From positions 1 through 41,761 of the forward strand of contig NZ_LBMU02000054.1 in assembly GCF_001005085.2 (NCBI RefSeq): a stretch of 41,761 bases of DNA. The letters run 5' to 3'. This DNA is from Streptomyces humi (lineage in GTDB: Bacteria > Actinomycetota > Actinomycetes > Streptomycetales > Streptomycetaceae). The translations under genes and the position numbers were made by a program. Below are positions 1 through 7,093 of this stretch, in pieces (within the stretch, counting starts at the first letter, position 1; each line of letters opens with the position of its first letter). The notes under the pieces were generated by a model, which ran no database searches, was not told the DNA's origin, and saw only the letters and a program-made list of their open reading frames with translations.

Positions 1-1038
1 AAGCCCCCGCAGTTCGTGGTGTTCTCCTGGGACGGCGCGGGCGAGGACAGCCAGAAGCTGTTCTCGCACTTCCGTAAGGTCTCCAAGGAGAACCACGCGA
101 CCATGACGTACTTCCTCAGCGGCGTCTACATGCTGCCCGAGGAGAAGAAGGACCTCTACCGCCCGCCGCAGCACTCGCCCGGCAGCTCCGAGATCGGCTT
201 CAACGACGAACAGGGCATCACCGACACCGTCAGGCAGCTACGGCTGGCCTGGCTGGAGGGCAACGAGATCGGCACCCACTTCAACGGCCACTTCTGTGGC
301 CCCGACGGCGGTGTCGGCGAGTGGTCGGTGGCCGAGTGGAAGAGCGAGATCGCCCAGGCCAAGCAGTTCGTGAAGACCTGGAAGACCAACACCGGGATGA
401 AGAACGCCGCGCCGCTGCCCTTCGACTACGAGAAGGAGCTCATCGGCGCCCGCACCCCCTGCCTGGAGGGACAGAAGAACTTCGTGAAGGCGGCGAGCCA
501 GTTGGGCTTCCGCTACGACACCAGTGGCGTCAACGACCAGGTGTGGCCCAAGAAGAGGGAGGGGCTGTGGGACCTGTCCATGCAGCTCGTCCCCTTCCCC
601 GGCCACACCTACGAGCAGCTGACCATGGACTACAACTTCATGGTCAACCAGTCCGGCACCCGGACCCAGGGCGACCCCGACAAGTTCGACTACTGGGGCG
701 ACCAGATGCGTGACGGGCTGCTCCAGGGCTTCAACCGGGCCTACGACGGCAACCGCGCGCCGCTCGTCATCGGCAACCACTTCGAGTCCTGGAACGGCGG
801 CACGTACATGCGCGCCATCGACGACGTCGTCCAGAAGGTCTGCAACAAGCCCGACGTGCGCTGTGTCTCCTTCCATCAGCTGGCCGACTGGCTGGACGCC
901 CAGGACCCGCGGGTCCTGGCCCGGCTGCGGAGCCTGAACGTGGGCGAGGCCCCGCGGCAGGGCTGGGCGTCCTTCATGTCCGGTGGTCCCGCCCCGGCGC
1001 CGAAGGGGGTGCCCGGGGCGCCGGCGGTCAGGCAGTAG
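1..1038 (+). CDS. Polysaccharide-deacetylase-like protein, 5' end missing
   Basis: The reading frame is open from the first base of the window, so the gene begins upstream; a GTG at 16 is only an internal codon. The visible 345 residues resemble the NodB/polysaccharide deacetylase fold. A beta-strand ending in FSWDGAGED supplies the expected acidic metal-site position, and GTHFNGH gives the spaced His pair (HxxxH). Later segments (TRTQGDP, VIGNHFESW) fit the rest of the barrel. Such proteins in streptomycetes are usually secreted or lipoproteins acting on cell-wall or surface polysaccharides, but the signal peptide would lie outside the window. The gene converges with the ATPase gene and their stop codons overlap by 11 bases. 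The substrate is unknown; the fold call is fairly safe, the activity is inference. Confidence 0.75.
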   Translation, partial: KPPQFVVFSWDGAGEDSQKLFSHFRKVSKENHATMTYFLSGVYMLPEEKKDLYRPPQHSPGSSEIGFNDEQGITDTVRQLRLAWLEGNEIGTHFNGHFCGPDGGVGEWSVAEWKSEIAQAKQFVKTWKTNTGMKNAAPLPFDYEKELIGARTPCLEGQKNFVKAASQLGFRYDTSGVNDQVWPKKREGLWDLSMQLVPFPGHTYEQLTMDYNFMVNQSGTRTQGDPDKFDYWGDQMRDGLLQGFNRAYDGNRAPLVIGNHFESWNGGTYMRAIDDVVQKVCNKPDVRCVSFHQLADWLDAQDPRVLARLRSLNVGEAPRQGWASFMSGGPAPAPKGVPGAPAVRQ

Positions 1039-2008
1039 CCGCCACTTCCTCGCCGAGCACGAAGCCGGGGTCGATCTGCGCGGCCAGGTCGGCCCCGGTG
1101 CGGTCGTTGCCCCAGGACAGGGCGTTCTTCAGGTGGAAATGGGCCATCTGCCGGGTGTAACGCTCCCAGTCCCGCAGCTGGTGCGTCGCGTCGGCGGCGA
1201 CCTTGAGGCTGCGCAGGGCGCGGGAGTTGGCGTCCTCCAGGAGCTCGAACCGGGGCGGCCGGCCCTTCTCCATGGCCCGCACCCAGTCCGAGTGCCCGAC
1301 CGTGACCAGCAGGTCGTCCCCCACCTCCGCGCGGAGGAAGTCGATGTCGTCCTGCCCCTGGACCTTGTTGCCGACGACCTTCAGCACGACGCCGAAGTCC
1401 CGGGCGTACTCCTTGTACTGGCGGTAGACGGAGACTCCCTTCCGGGTCGGTTCGGCGACGAGGAACGTGATGTCGAAGCGGGTGAACATGCCGGAGGCGA
1501 AGGAGTCCGAACCCGCCGTCATGTCGACCACGACGTACTCGTCGGGGCCGTCGACGAGGTGGTTCAGGAACAGCTCCACCGCGCCCGTCTTGGAGTGGTA
1601 GCAGGAGACTCCGAGGTCAGCGTCCGTGAAAGGCCCGGTGACCATCAAACGGACGGCGCCGCCGTCGAGTTCCACCGGTCGCGCGCAGGCGTCGTACACC
1701 GGGTTGGGCTCCCGCACCCGGACCAGCCGCGAGCCCTCGCCGGGCGGGGTGGTCTTGATCATCGTCGCGGCGGAGGCGATACGCGGGTTGTTGCCCCGCA
1801 GGTAGTCCTTGATCAGGGACAGCCGCTCGCCCATCGCGGGCAGTGCCGCCGACTCCGACTCGTCGAGGCCGAGCGCGGGACCGAGGTGCTGGTTGATGTC
1901 GGCGTCGATGGCGACGACCGGCGCGCCGGCCGCCGCGAGATGCCGGATGAAAAGGGAGGAGAGCGTGGTCTTGCCGCTGCCGCCCTTCCCGACGAAAGCA
2001 ATTTTCAT
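1028..2008 (-). CDS. MinD/CooC-type deviant Walker ATPase
   Basis: This 326-residue protein starts MKIAFVGKGGSGKTT, the deviant Walker A box of the SIMIBI/MinD family, with the extra lysine two residues after the first glycine. The following DADINQHLG supplies the switch aspartate and VVVDMTAG the Walker B region. The form resembles CooC-type maturation ATPases and other orphan MinD proteins more than chromosome-partitioning ParA, because no ParB gene is nearby. ATP-dependent dimerisation driving metal insertion or protein positioning is the family role; the client here is unknown. I chose ATG at 2008 because the motif follows immediately; an in-frame GTG lies two codons upstream. It is divergent from the Fic-like gene with a 100-base shared promoter gap. 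Confidence 0.85.
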   Translation of the reverse strand: MKIAFVGKGGSGKTTLSSLFIRHLAAAGAPVVAIDADINQHLGPALGLDESESAALPAMGERLSLIKDYLRGNNPRIASAATMIKTTPPGEGSRLVRVREPNPVYDACARPVELDGGAVRLMVTGPFTDADLGVSCYHSKTGAVELFLNHLVDGPDEYVVVDMTAGSDSFASGMFTRFDITFLVAEPTRKGVSVYRQYKEYARDFGVVLKVVGNKVQGQDDIDFLRAEVGDDLLVTVGHSDWVRAMEKGRPPRFELLEDANSRALRSLKVAADATHQLRDWERYTRQMAHFHLKNALSWGNDRTGADLAAQIDPGFVLGEEVAATA

Positions 2009-2108
2009 GTTCACGAAGCGTAGTCGTCCGATAGCTGTATGTGTCAGATGGAGTGAAGAAGACCACTCCTTCGTGGAGCCCGCGGTGCTGGTGCGTAGGG
2101 TCGTACTC

Positions 2109-2933
2109 ATGAGTACGACAGGTGCGACCGCCGATCCGCTCGCGGCCCTGGGCGCGCTGCCCGGGGTGGCCGAGTCCGTGGAGTCCGTGCGCAAGGCCGT
2201 GGACCGGGTCTACGGGCACCGGGTCATGCGGCGCCGCAGCAACGCCGTCACCTCCGAGGCCGCGTTGCGCGGCGCCCGGGGCAGTGCCGCGCTCTCCGGC
2301 GCCGACTGGGCGCTGGAGGAGGTGCGGCGGCGGTCCGACTTCGGCGCCGACGACGAGGCCCGCGTGGTCGGCGCGGCCCTGCGGCTGACCGCGGAGGCCG
2401 GCCAGCTGCTCTCCATCTGGCGGCAGTCGCCGCTGCGGGTGCTGGCCCGGCTGCATCTGGTGGCGGCGGCGACCGACGACGCCGAGGTGGGCAGGCCGCG
2501 GCAGGCCGGCGAGCGGGTCGACGAGCCGCTGGTCGAGCTGCCGTTGCCGGACGCCGGTGAGGTGGCGGGGCGCCTGGAGGGTCTCTCCCGACTGATCATC
2601 GCGGGGACGGAGGCCCCCGCGCTGGTGACGTCCGCGGTGGTGCACGGCGAACTGCTCGCGCTGCGCCCCTTCACGACGGGCAACGGACTGGTCGCGCGTG
2701 CGGCCGAACGGATCGTGCTGGTCGGCAGCGGTCTCGATCCCAAGGCGATCTGTCCCGCCGAGGTCGGCCACGCCGAGCTGGGCAGGGCCTCCTATCTGGC
2801 GGCCCTGGACGGCTACGTCTCCGGCACCCCGGAGGGCGTGGCGGCCTGGATCGCCCACTGTGGGCGCGCGGTCGAACTGGGGGTGCGGGAGTCGACGGCG
2901 GTCTGCGAGGCGCTGCAACGCGGCGCGGCGTAG
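2109..2933 (+). CDS. Fic/DOC-like protein with degenerate catalytic motif
   Basis: A 274-residue protein with a recognisable but altered Fic core. Fic enzymes transfer AMP or other nucleotide parts using HPFx(D/E)GNGRxxR. Here residues 186-197 read RPFTTGNGLVAR: the catalytic His is Arg, the acidic metal ligand is Thr and the first phosphate-binding Arg is Leu, while the GNG turn and the last Arg remain. The preceding helix (AVVHGELLAL) matches the usual one before the loop. Classical AMPylation is therefore unlikely; it may be a binding protein or use another chemistry. ATG 2109 is preceded by an AGGG site at 2097-2100. Upstream in-frame starts overlap the divergent ATPase and are unlikely. 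The family relationship is visible; loss of activity is inference. Confidence 0.75.
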   Translation: MSTTGATADPLAALGALPGVAESVESVRKAVDRVYGHRVMRRRSNAVTSEAALRGARGSAALSGADWALEEVRRRSDFGADDEARVVGAALRLTAEAGQLLSIWRQSPLRVLARLHLVAAATDDAEVGRPRQAGERVDEPLVELPLPDAGEVAGRLEGLSRLIIAGTEAPALVTSAVVHGELLALRPFTTGNGLVARAAERIVLVGSGLDPKAICPAEVGHAELGRASYLAALDGYVSGTPEGVAAWIAHCGRAVELGVRESTAVCEALQRGAA

Positions 2934-2951
2934 GGCCCGCGGAGGCCCCGG

Positions 2952-2988
2952 AAAAGGGTTGCGGCGGTACGAGAACTCGTACCGCCGC
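2952..2988 (-). terminator. Intrinsic terminator, minus strand
   Basis: A perfect 13-bp inverted repeat (2961-2973 with 2976-2988, GCGGCGGTACGAG arms) is followed on the minus strand by AACCC and a run of four T (2955-2952). The T run lies only on the minus side, so it would stop minus-strand transcripts arriving from 3217 or from the HAD gene. It may also act as a 3' hairpin for the plus-strand Fic-like gene, which ends 27 bases before it. Confidence 0.75.
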
Positions 2989-3217
2989 TGGCATGTTCAC
3001 CGGGTTACCAAGCGTCCTCGATGTGTCGCCCATCAGGTCGGGTGCTTTGCCCGTCACCTGGTGCGGCTGGCCCGTAATCGACGGGTCGACGTCGCGTGGG
3101 TGCTCGGTGTCCATGCTGGGTCCGTGGGGCCAAATGCGTATTAAAGGTGATCCTCTCGGATGTCCTTTGGTCTCGCGGGCCGCTAACCCCTTTGTACTGC
3201 AAGCCCGGAGCAAGCGG
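2952..3217 (-). ncRNA. Candidate independent small RNA (about 265 nt)
   Basis: This gene-free stretch is visibly less GC-rich than its neighbours. On the minus strand it has a promoter-like pair ending at 3224 and a strong intrinsic terminator at 2988-2952. Between them the sequence folds locally: AAAGG..ATCC-GAGA-GGAT..CCTTT near 3165-3138, CCCGT-loop-ACGGG at 3085-3071, and CAGGT..CGGG..CCCG..ACCTG around 3060-3032. No open frame in it has a ribosome site or normal codon use. I recall, without being able to verify it, a 6S-like RNA reported near this HAD gene in S. coelicolor; I cannot confirm a 6S central bubble here. A plain 3' UTR of the HAD gene is the main alternative. The 5' end is estimated from the -10 box. 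Confidence 0.45.
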
Positions 3218-3223
3218 AAGTCC

Positions 3224-3252
3224 TGCCTACAGTTCTTTACTTTTACGTTCAA
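3224..3252 (-). promoter_or_regulatory. Promoter-like -35/-10 pair for the candidate sRNA
   Basis: On the minus strand TTGAAC (3252-3247) is separated by exactly 17 bases from TAGGCA (3229-3224). This is a good match to the housekeeping (HrdB-type) promoter form in Streptomyces. It points away from the HAD gene's stop codon into the gene-free, structured stretch. Start of transcription would be near 3217. Confidence 0.5.
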
Positions 3253-3310
3253 AGGCACCTGAAAAGGGCGCCGATCGGCCGAACGGGTGAATGTGGAGGC
3301 GGGGTCGGCG

Positions 3311-4135
3311 TCAGACGACCGTGCTCCGGCGCCGGCTCGCGTACCAGACCAGTCCCGCGGTGGCGGCCGCCGCGCCTATGGCGGCCGCGGCGACCAGGGC
3401 CGGACGCGGAGGCGCGGAGATCCGCTGCTTGAGCCGTACCGGGCGGTGGAAGTCCAGGATCGGCCAGCCCTGTGCCAGGGCCTCGCGGCGCAGCGCGCGG
3501 TCCGGGTTCACGGCGTGCGGGTGTCCGACGGTCCGGAGCATCGGCACGTCGGTCGCCGAGTCGCTGTACGCGTAGCAGCGCGCCAGGTCGTACCCCTCGG
3601 AGGCGGCCAGCTCGCGCACGGCCTCCGCCTTCGTCGGGCCGTACGCGTAGTACTCCACCTCGCCCGTGAAGCAGCCGTCGTCGCCGACGACCATGCGGGT
3701 GGCCACCACCCGGTCCGCGCCGAGGAGCTCGCCGATCGGCTCGACGACCTCGGCGCCCGACGTGGACACGATGACGACGTCCCGGCCGGCCCGGTGGTGC
3801 TCCTCGATGAGGGAGGCGGCCTCGTCGTAGATGATCGGGTCGATGAGGTCGTGCAGGGTCTCGGCGACGATCTCCTTGACCTGTTGGACATTCCAGCCGC
3901 GGACGAGACCGGACAGGTACGCGCGGGTTCGCTCCATCTGGTCGTGGTCCATACCGCCGACGAGGAACACGAACTGGGAGTACGCGTTGCGCAGCGCGGC
4001 CCTGCGGTTGATCAGACCGCCTTGGTAGAAGGACTTGCTGAAGGTGAGCGTGCTCGACTTCGCAATGACCGTCTTGTCCAGGTCAAAGAAGGCCGCTGTG
4101 CGGGGCAAGGAGTGGTTTTCCACGCCCCTGAGCAT
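3311..4135 (-). CDS. HAD-superfamily (SerB/CicA-like) hydrolase with C-terminal membrane anchor
   Basis: This 274-residue protein has the HAD motifs in order: FFDLDKT (motif I, nucleophile and acid Asp), VSTSG (motif II), a lysine in YGPTKAEA (motif III) and YSDSATDVPML (motif IV). The helical cap places it in the HAD-IB group with phosphoserine phosphatase-like enzymes. The C-terminus is unusual: about 20 hydrophobic residues (PALVAAAAIGAAAATAGLVW) followed by YASRRR suggest a tail anchor in the membrane. In streptomycetes the orthologue is commonly labelled morphological-differentiation-associated; that label is not evidence of function. Its gene order beside a tadZ/ssd gene and a 6C RNA is, to my knowledge, also found in mycobacteria. 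The start is ATG 4135. The phosphate substrate is unknown. Confidence 0.88.
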   Translation of the reverse strand: MLRGVENHSLPRTAAFFDLDKTVIAKSSTLTFSKSFYQGGLINRRAALRNAYSQFVFLVGGMDHDQMERTRAYLSGLVRGWNVQQVKEIVAETLHDLIDPIIYDEAASLIEEHHRAGRDVVIVSTSGAEVVEPIGELLGADRVVATRMVVGDDGCFTGEVEYYAYGPTKAEAVRELAASEGYDLARCYAYSDSATDVPMLRTVGHPHAVNPDRALRREALAQGWPILDFHRPVRLKQRISAPPRPALVAAAAIGAAAATAGLVWYASRRRSTVV

Positions 4136-4206
4136 AGGCGCCCACCATTCGGCGTAAGGTGGGGCGCGTGGGTTTGCCTGAGAGGGCTCTCGGGTACACC
4201 ATGGAA

Positions 4207-4380
4207 GTCACGGATCGTTCGCGACCGTGCTAACCCGGTCCGGCTCCTCCCCCCCCCGAGTCGGCCGTGGAGACGACCCCCACTCTCCCCCCCGGTGGGG
4301 GTCGTCGCATGTCCGGGTGGGTTTCTCCTCTCTCTCATGGGCCGCGAGGCCTTGGTCGGGCGGCTTCGGCCGCTCTTTTC
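4207..4380 (+). ncRNA. 6C RNA
   Basis: The defining features of the actinobacterial 6C RNA are all present: two neighbouring stem-loops, each with at least six C in the loop. Stem one pairs 4240-4246 with 4258-4264 around a loop holding nine consecutive C (4249-4257). Stem two pairs 4272-4283 with 4295-4306, twelve pairs, around a loop with seven C (4287-4293). A UUCG-capped hairpin (4209-4213 with 4225-4229) precedes them and an intrinsic terminator (4358-4380) ends the unit. The 5' end is estimated; TTGCCT at 4174 and TACACC at 4195 are weak promoter boxes. Its place between the HAD gene and tadZ/ssd matches what I know of the mycobacterial 6C/B11 locus. In S. coelicolor 6C transcripts are reported to rise at sporulation. 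The C-rich loops are expected to pair with G-rich ribosome sites. Confidence 0.88.
4358..4380 (+). terminator. Intrinsic terminator of the 6C RNA
   Basis: GGGCGGC (4358-4364), a TTCG tetraloop and GCCGCTC (4369-4375) form a seven-pair stem (the outermost pair is G-C) followed directly by TTTT. It is oriented to stop plus-strand transcription of the 6C RNA before the tad operon leader. Confidence 0.85.
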
Positions 4381-4719
4381 GTGTGCCCATGATCCGTCAC
4401 GCTGGGTAGTCGTGGCGCTGCGCTGTGGATGTCGTACACAGCCCAGAACGGGGCTCACCGGTATGGGTGATGCCGATATTCACAAGCCCCTGGTTGTCCA
4501 CAGTTTTGGACCAAGATCCACACGATTTCCGGGTTCGCTGCACCGTGATTCCAGTGCGCTCCGGCGGCGGCGAGTTCATGGCCGGTTCCGATTGCCGGGC
4601 GCCAATGGCCGGTTTCTACCGGCCGTGCATATGGAGGCCGCTTGCCGGTTCTTCACACGTTTGGGAATCGCGGGGCCGCAGGGGCCACGCGCCAGAACTC
4701 AGCCAAGGGGGAAGCTCAC
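4381..4719 (+). promoter_or_regulatory. Long leader of the tad operon with DnaA-box-like sites
   Basis: No convincing gene lies in these 339 bases. They hold a perfect TTGTCCACA (4494-4502), AGATCCACA (4514-4522) and TGTGGATGT (4424-4432). The last two differ by two bases from a TTATCCACA-type DnaA box in one or other orientation. GCCGATAT at 4472-4479 resembles the -10 half of a WhiG-type promoter, but no TAAA partner is in place. Closer to the gene, GGCCGGT-TTCT-ACCGGCC (4607-4624) is a seven-pair hairpin. AAGGGGGAAG (4704-4713) is the ribosome site for the GTG at 4720. The operon promoter itself I could not place. Confidence 0.4.
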
Positions 4720-5817
4720 GTGGCCGGAACTGTCACCCAGGAACCGCCGTCCGCCGACTCGGGACGCCCCGGACGTCCCATGATCGTCACGGAGGACGCC
4801 GAACTCCTCGACGACCTGTTGCGCCTGTGCGCCGCGGCCGGTGCCAAACCAGAGGTCCACCACGGCCCACCGGAACGCGGCGGCGGCTGGGAGTCCGCCC
4901 CGCTCGTCCTGGTCGGCGACGACGCCGCGGGGCGGGTGCGCGGGGCCGTGCGCAGGCGTGGAGTGGTGCTGGTCGGACACGATCAGGACGACCCCGACGT
5001 GTGGAAACGGGCCGTCCAGATCGGTGCCGACCATGTCCTGATGCTCCCCGACGGCGAGCAGTGGCTCGTGGACCGGATCGCCGACGTCGTCGAAGGGGTG
5101 GGCCGCCCGGCCCTCACCGTCGGGGTGATCGGCGGCCGGGGCGGCTCCGGTGCCTCCACGCTCGCCTGCGCGCTCGCCGTCACCTCCGCGCGGGAGGGGC
5201 TGCGCACCCTCCTGGTGGACGCGGATCCGCTGGGTGGCGGAATCGACGTACTCCTCGGCGGGGAGACGGCCGAGGGGCTGCGCTGGCCCGCCTTCGCCGC
5301 CTCGCGCGGCCGGCTCGGCAGCGGCGCCCTGGAGGAGTCGCTGCCCGAACTGCACTCGCTGCGGATCCTCAGCTGGGACCGCGGCGACTGCGTGGCGATC
5401 CCGCCGCCCGCCGTCCGCGCGGTGCTCGCGGCCGCACGGCGGCGCGGCGGCACGGTCGTCGTCGACCTGCCCCGCCGTCTGGACGACGAGATCGCCGAAG
5501 TCCTCACCCAGCTCGACCTGGCTCTCCTGGTGGTCCCCGCCGAACTCCGGGCGATCGCGGCCGCCGGACGGGTGGCGGCCACCGTCGGCATGGTCGTCCG
5601 CGACCTCAGGGTGGCCGTACGGGGGCCGTACGCGCCGGGACTGGACGACCGGGAGGTGGCCCGGCTGCTCGGCCTGCCGCTGGCCGGCGAGGTCCCCGTC
5701 GAACCGGGCCTGTCCCGCCCGCACCGGAAACCGCCGGGCTCGGCCGCACGCGGACCGCTGGCCCGCTTCTGCAAGGACTTCTGGGAGCGGACCCTGGTCG
5801 AGGCGGGCGGCGCATGA
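4720..5817 (+). CDS. TadZ/CpaE-like ATPase (Ssd family)
   Basis: A 365-residue protein. The N-terminal part (about 1-125) looks like a degenerate receiver domain. A MinD-like domain follows, beginning VGVIGGRGGSGASTLA. That box keeps the P-loop shape but has Arg and Ala where the two lysines of MinD proteins stand. This is typical of TadZ/CpaE relatives, including mycobacterial Rv3660c (septum-site-determining-like). LLVDADPLGGGID gives the switch region. The family acts at the inner membrane as a localisation factor for the Tad secretion ATPase. The start is GTG 4720 with AAGGGGGAAG upstream; a GTG at 4642 has no such site. The stop overlaps the next start (ATGA), so it is translationally coupled to tadA. 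Some annotations call it a septum site protein. Confidence 0.88.
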   Translation: MAGTVTQEPPSADSGRPGRPMIVTEDAELLDDLLRLCAAAGAKPEVHHGPPERGGGWESAPLVLVGDDAAGRVRGAVRRRGVVLVGHDQDDPDVWKRAVQIGADHVLMLPDGEQWLVDRIADVVEGVGRPALTVGVIGGRGGSGASTLACALAVTSAREGLRTLLVDADPLGGGIDVLLGGETAEGLRWPAFAASRGRLGSGALEESLPELHSLRILSWDRGDCVAIPPPAVRAVLAAARRRGGTVVVDLPRRLDDEIAEVLTQLDLALLVVPAELRAIAAAGRVAATVGMVVRDLRVAVRGPYAPGLDDREVARLLGLPLAGEVPVEPGLSRPHRKPPGSAARGPLARFCKDFWERTLVEAGGA

Positions 5818-7019
5818 GGGCCGGCCCCGTGGTCGGGAACGTCCCGGCACCGCCGGACGGCGACGGCTCGGCCCTGCTGGACGGGGTACGGCGCTGGCTG
5901 GCCGAGAGCGGCGCCGAACCGACCCCCGCGCGCGTGGCGCAGGCGCTGCGCGCGCAGGGCCGGGTGCTCGGTGACGCGGAGGTCCTCGGAGCGGCCGAAC
6001 GGCTCCGCTCCGAACTGGTCGGCAGCGGCCCCCTGGAGCCCCTGCTCGCCGACCCCGCGGTCACCGACGTCCTGGTCACCGCCCCCGACCGGGTGTGGGT
6101 GGACCGTGGCGGCGGCCTCGAACTCACCCGGGTCGCCTTCCCGGACGCGTCGGCGGTACGGCGCCTCGCGCAGCGGCTGGCCGCGGTGGCCGGGCGACGC
6201 CTGGACGACGCCCGGCCGTGGGCGGACGCCCGGCTGCCCGACGGCACCCGTCTGCACGCGGTCCTGCCTCCGGTGGCGATCGGCTGCACCTGCCTGTCCC
6301 TTCGGGTGGTACGGCCCCGGGCGTTCACGCTCGGCGAACTGGTCGCGGCGGGCACCGTTCCGCCCGGCGGCGACCGGATCCTGCGAGCCCTCCTGGCGGC
6401 CCGGCTGTCCTTCCTGGTCAGCGGCGGCACCGGCACCGGGAAGACGACCCTGCTCAGTGCCCTGCTCGGGCTGGTCGGCCCGGGGGAGCGGATCGTGCTC
6501 GCCGAGGACTCCGCGGAGCTGAGGCCCGAACACCCCCATGTCGTACGGCTGGAGACCAGACCCGCCAACCAGGAGGGCGCGGGCCTGGTCACCCTGGAGG
6601 ACCTGGTCCGGCAGGCCCTGCGGATGCGGCCCGACCGGCTCGTGGTCGGCGAGGTGCGCGGCCCCGAGGTGGTGCACCTGCTCGCCGCGCTCAACACCGG
6701 CCACGAGGGCGGCTGCGGCACCGTGCACGCCAACGCGGCGGCCGACGTACCGGCCCGCCTGGAGGCGCTCGGTACGGCCGCGGGCCTCGACCGGGCCGCC
6801 CTGCACAGCCAGTTGGCGGCCGCCCTGTCGGTGGTGCTGCACCTCGTGCGGGACCGCGCGGGCCGACGGCGGATCAACGAGGTGCACGTGCTGGAGCGGG
6901 ACTCGGCGGGCCTGGTGCGCACGGTACCGGCACTGCGCTGGGGCGCGGAGGCCTTCGCGCGCGAACGGGGGTGGGAGCGGCTGCGGGATCTGCTTCGAAG
7001 TGACGCGGGTGACGTGTGA
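5814..7019 (+). CDS. tadA: TadA/CpaF-family secretion ATPase
   Basis: A 401-residue GspE-superfamily ATPase that powers Tad/Flp assembly from the cytoplasmic side. The N-terminal domain (1-190) carries the TadA-type PLLADPAVTDVLV and DGTRLHAVLPP segments. Walker A is SGGTGTGKTT near residues 203-212, the Asp box follows at VLAEDSAELRPEH, and Walker B with its glutamate is RPDRLVVGEVRGPE near 280. The His box GGCGTVHAN follows. All catalytic elements look intact. It overlaps the tadZ stop by four bases and is followed 74 bases later by tadB. It is shorter at the N-terminus than CpaF of Caulobacter, as is usual in actinobacteria. Confidence 0.93.
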   Translation: MRAGPVVGNVPAPPDGDGSALLDGVRRWLAESGAEPTPARVAQALRAQGRVLGDAEVLGAAERLRSELVGSGPLEPLLADPAVTDVLVTAPDRVWVDRGGGLELTRVAFPDASAVRRLAQRLAAVAGRRLDDARPWADARLPDGTRLHAVLPPVAIGCTCLSLRVVRPRAFTLGELVAAGTVPPGGDRILRALLAARLSFLVSGGTGTGKTTLLSALLGLVGPGERIVLAEDSAELRPEHPHVVRLETRPANQEGAGLVTLEDLVRQALRMRPDRLVVGEVRGPEVVHLLAALNTGHEGGCGTVHANAAADVPARLEALGTAAGLDRAALHSQLAAALSVVLHLVRDRAGRRRINEVHVLERDSAGLVRTVPALRWGAEAFARERGWERLRDLLRSDAGDV

Positions 7020-7093
7020 GCCGGCGGGGGGCTGAGCTGGCCGCCCTGTCCGATGTGACGTGAGTGATCCGGGATTTGAAAGGGGAGTTCGTG

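Noticed and set aside
3005..3202. 65-residue minus-strand frame in the Fic-HAD gap
   Set aside because: No ribosome site, atypical codon use and a TTG start; the stretch fits a structured RNA better.
4472..4479. WhiG-type promoter before the tad operon
   Set aside because: GCCGATAT matches the -10 half but no TAAA stands at the required distance.
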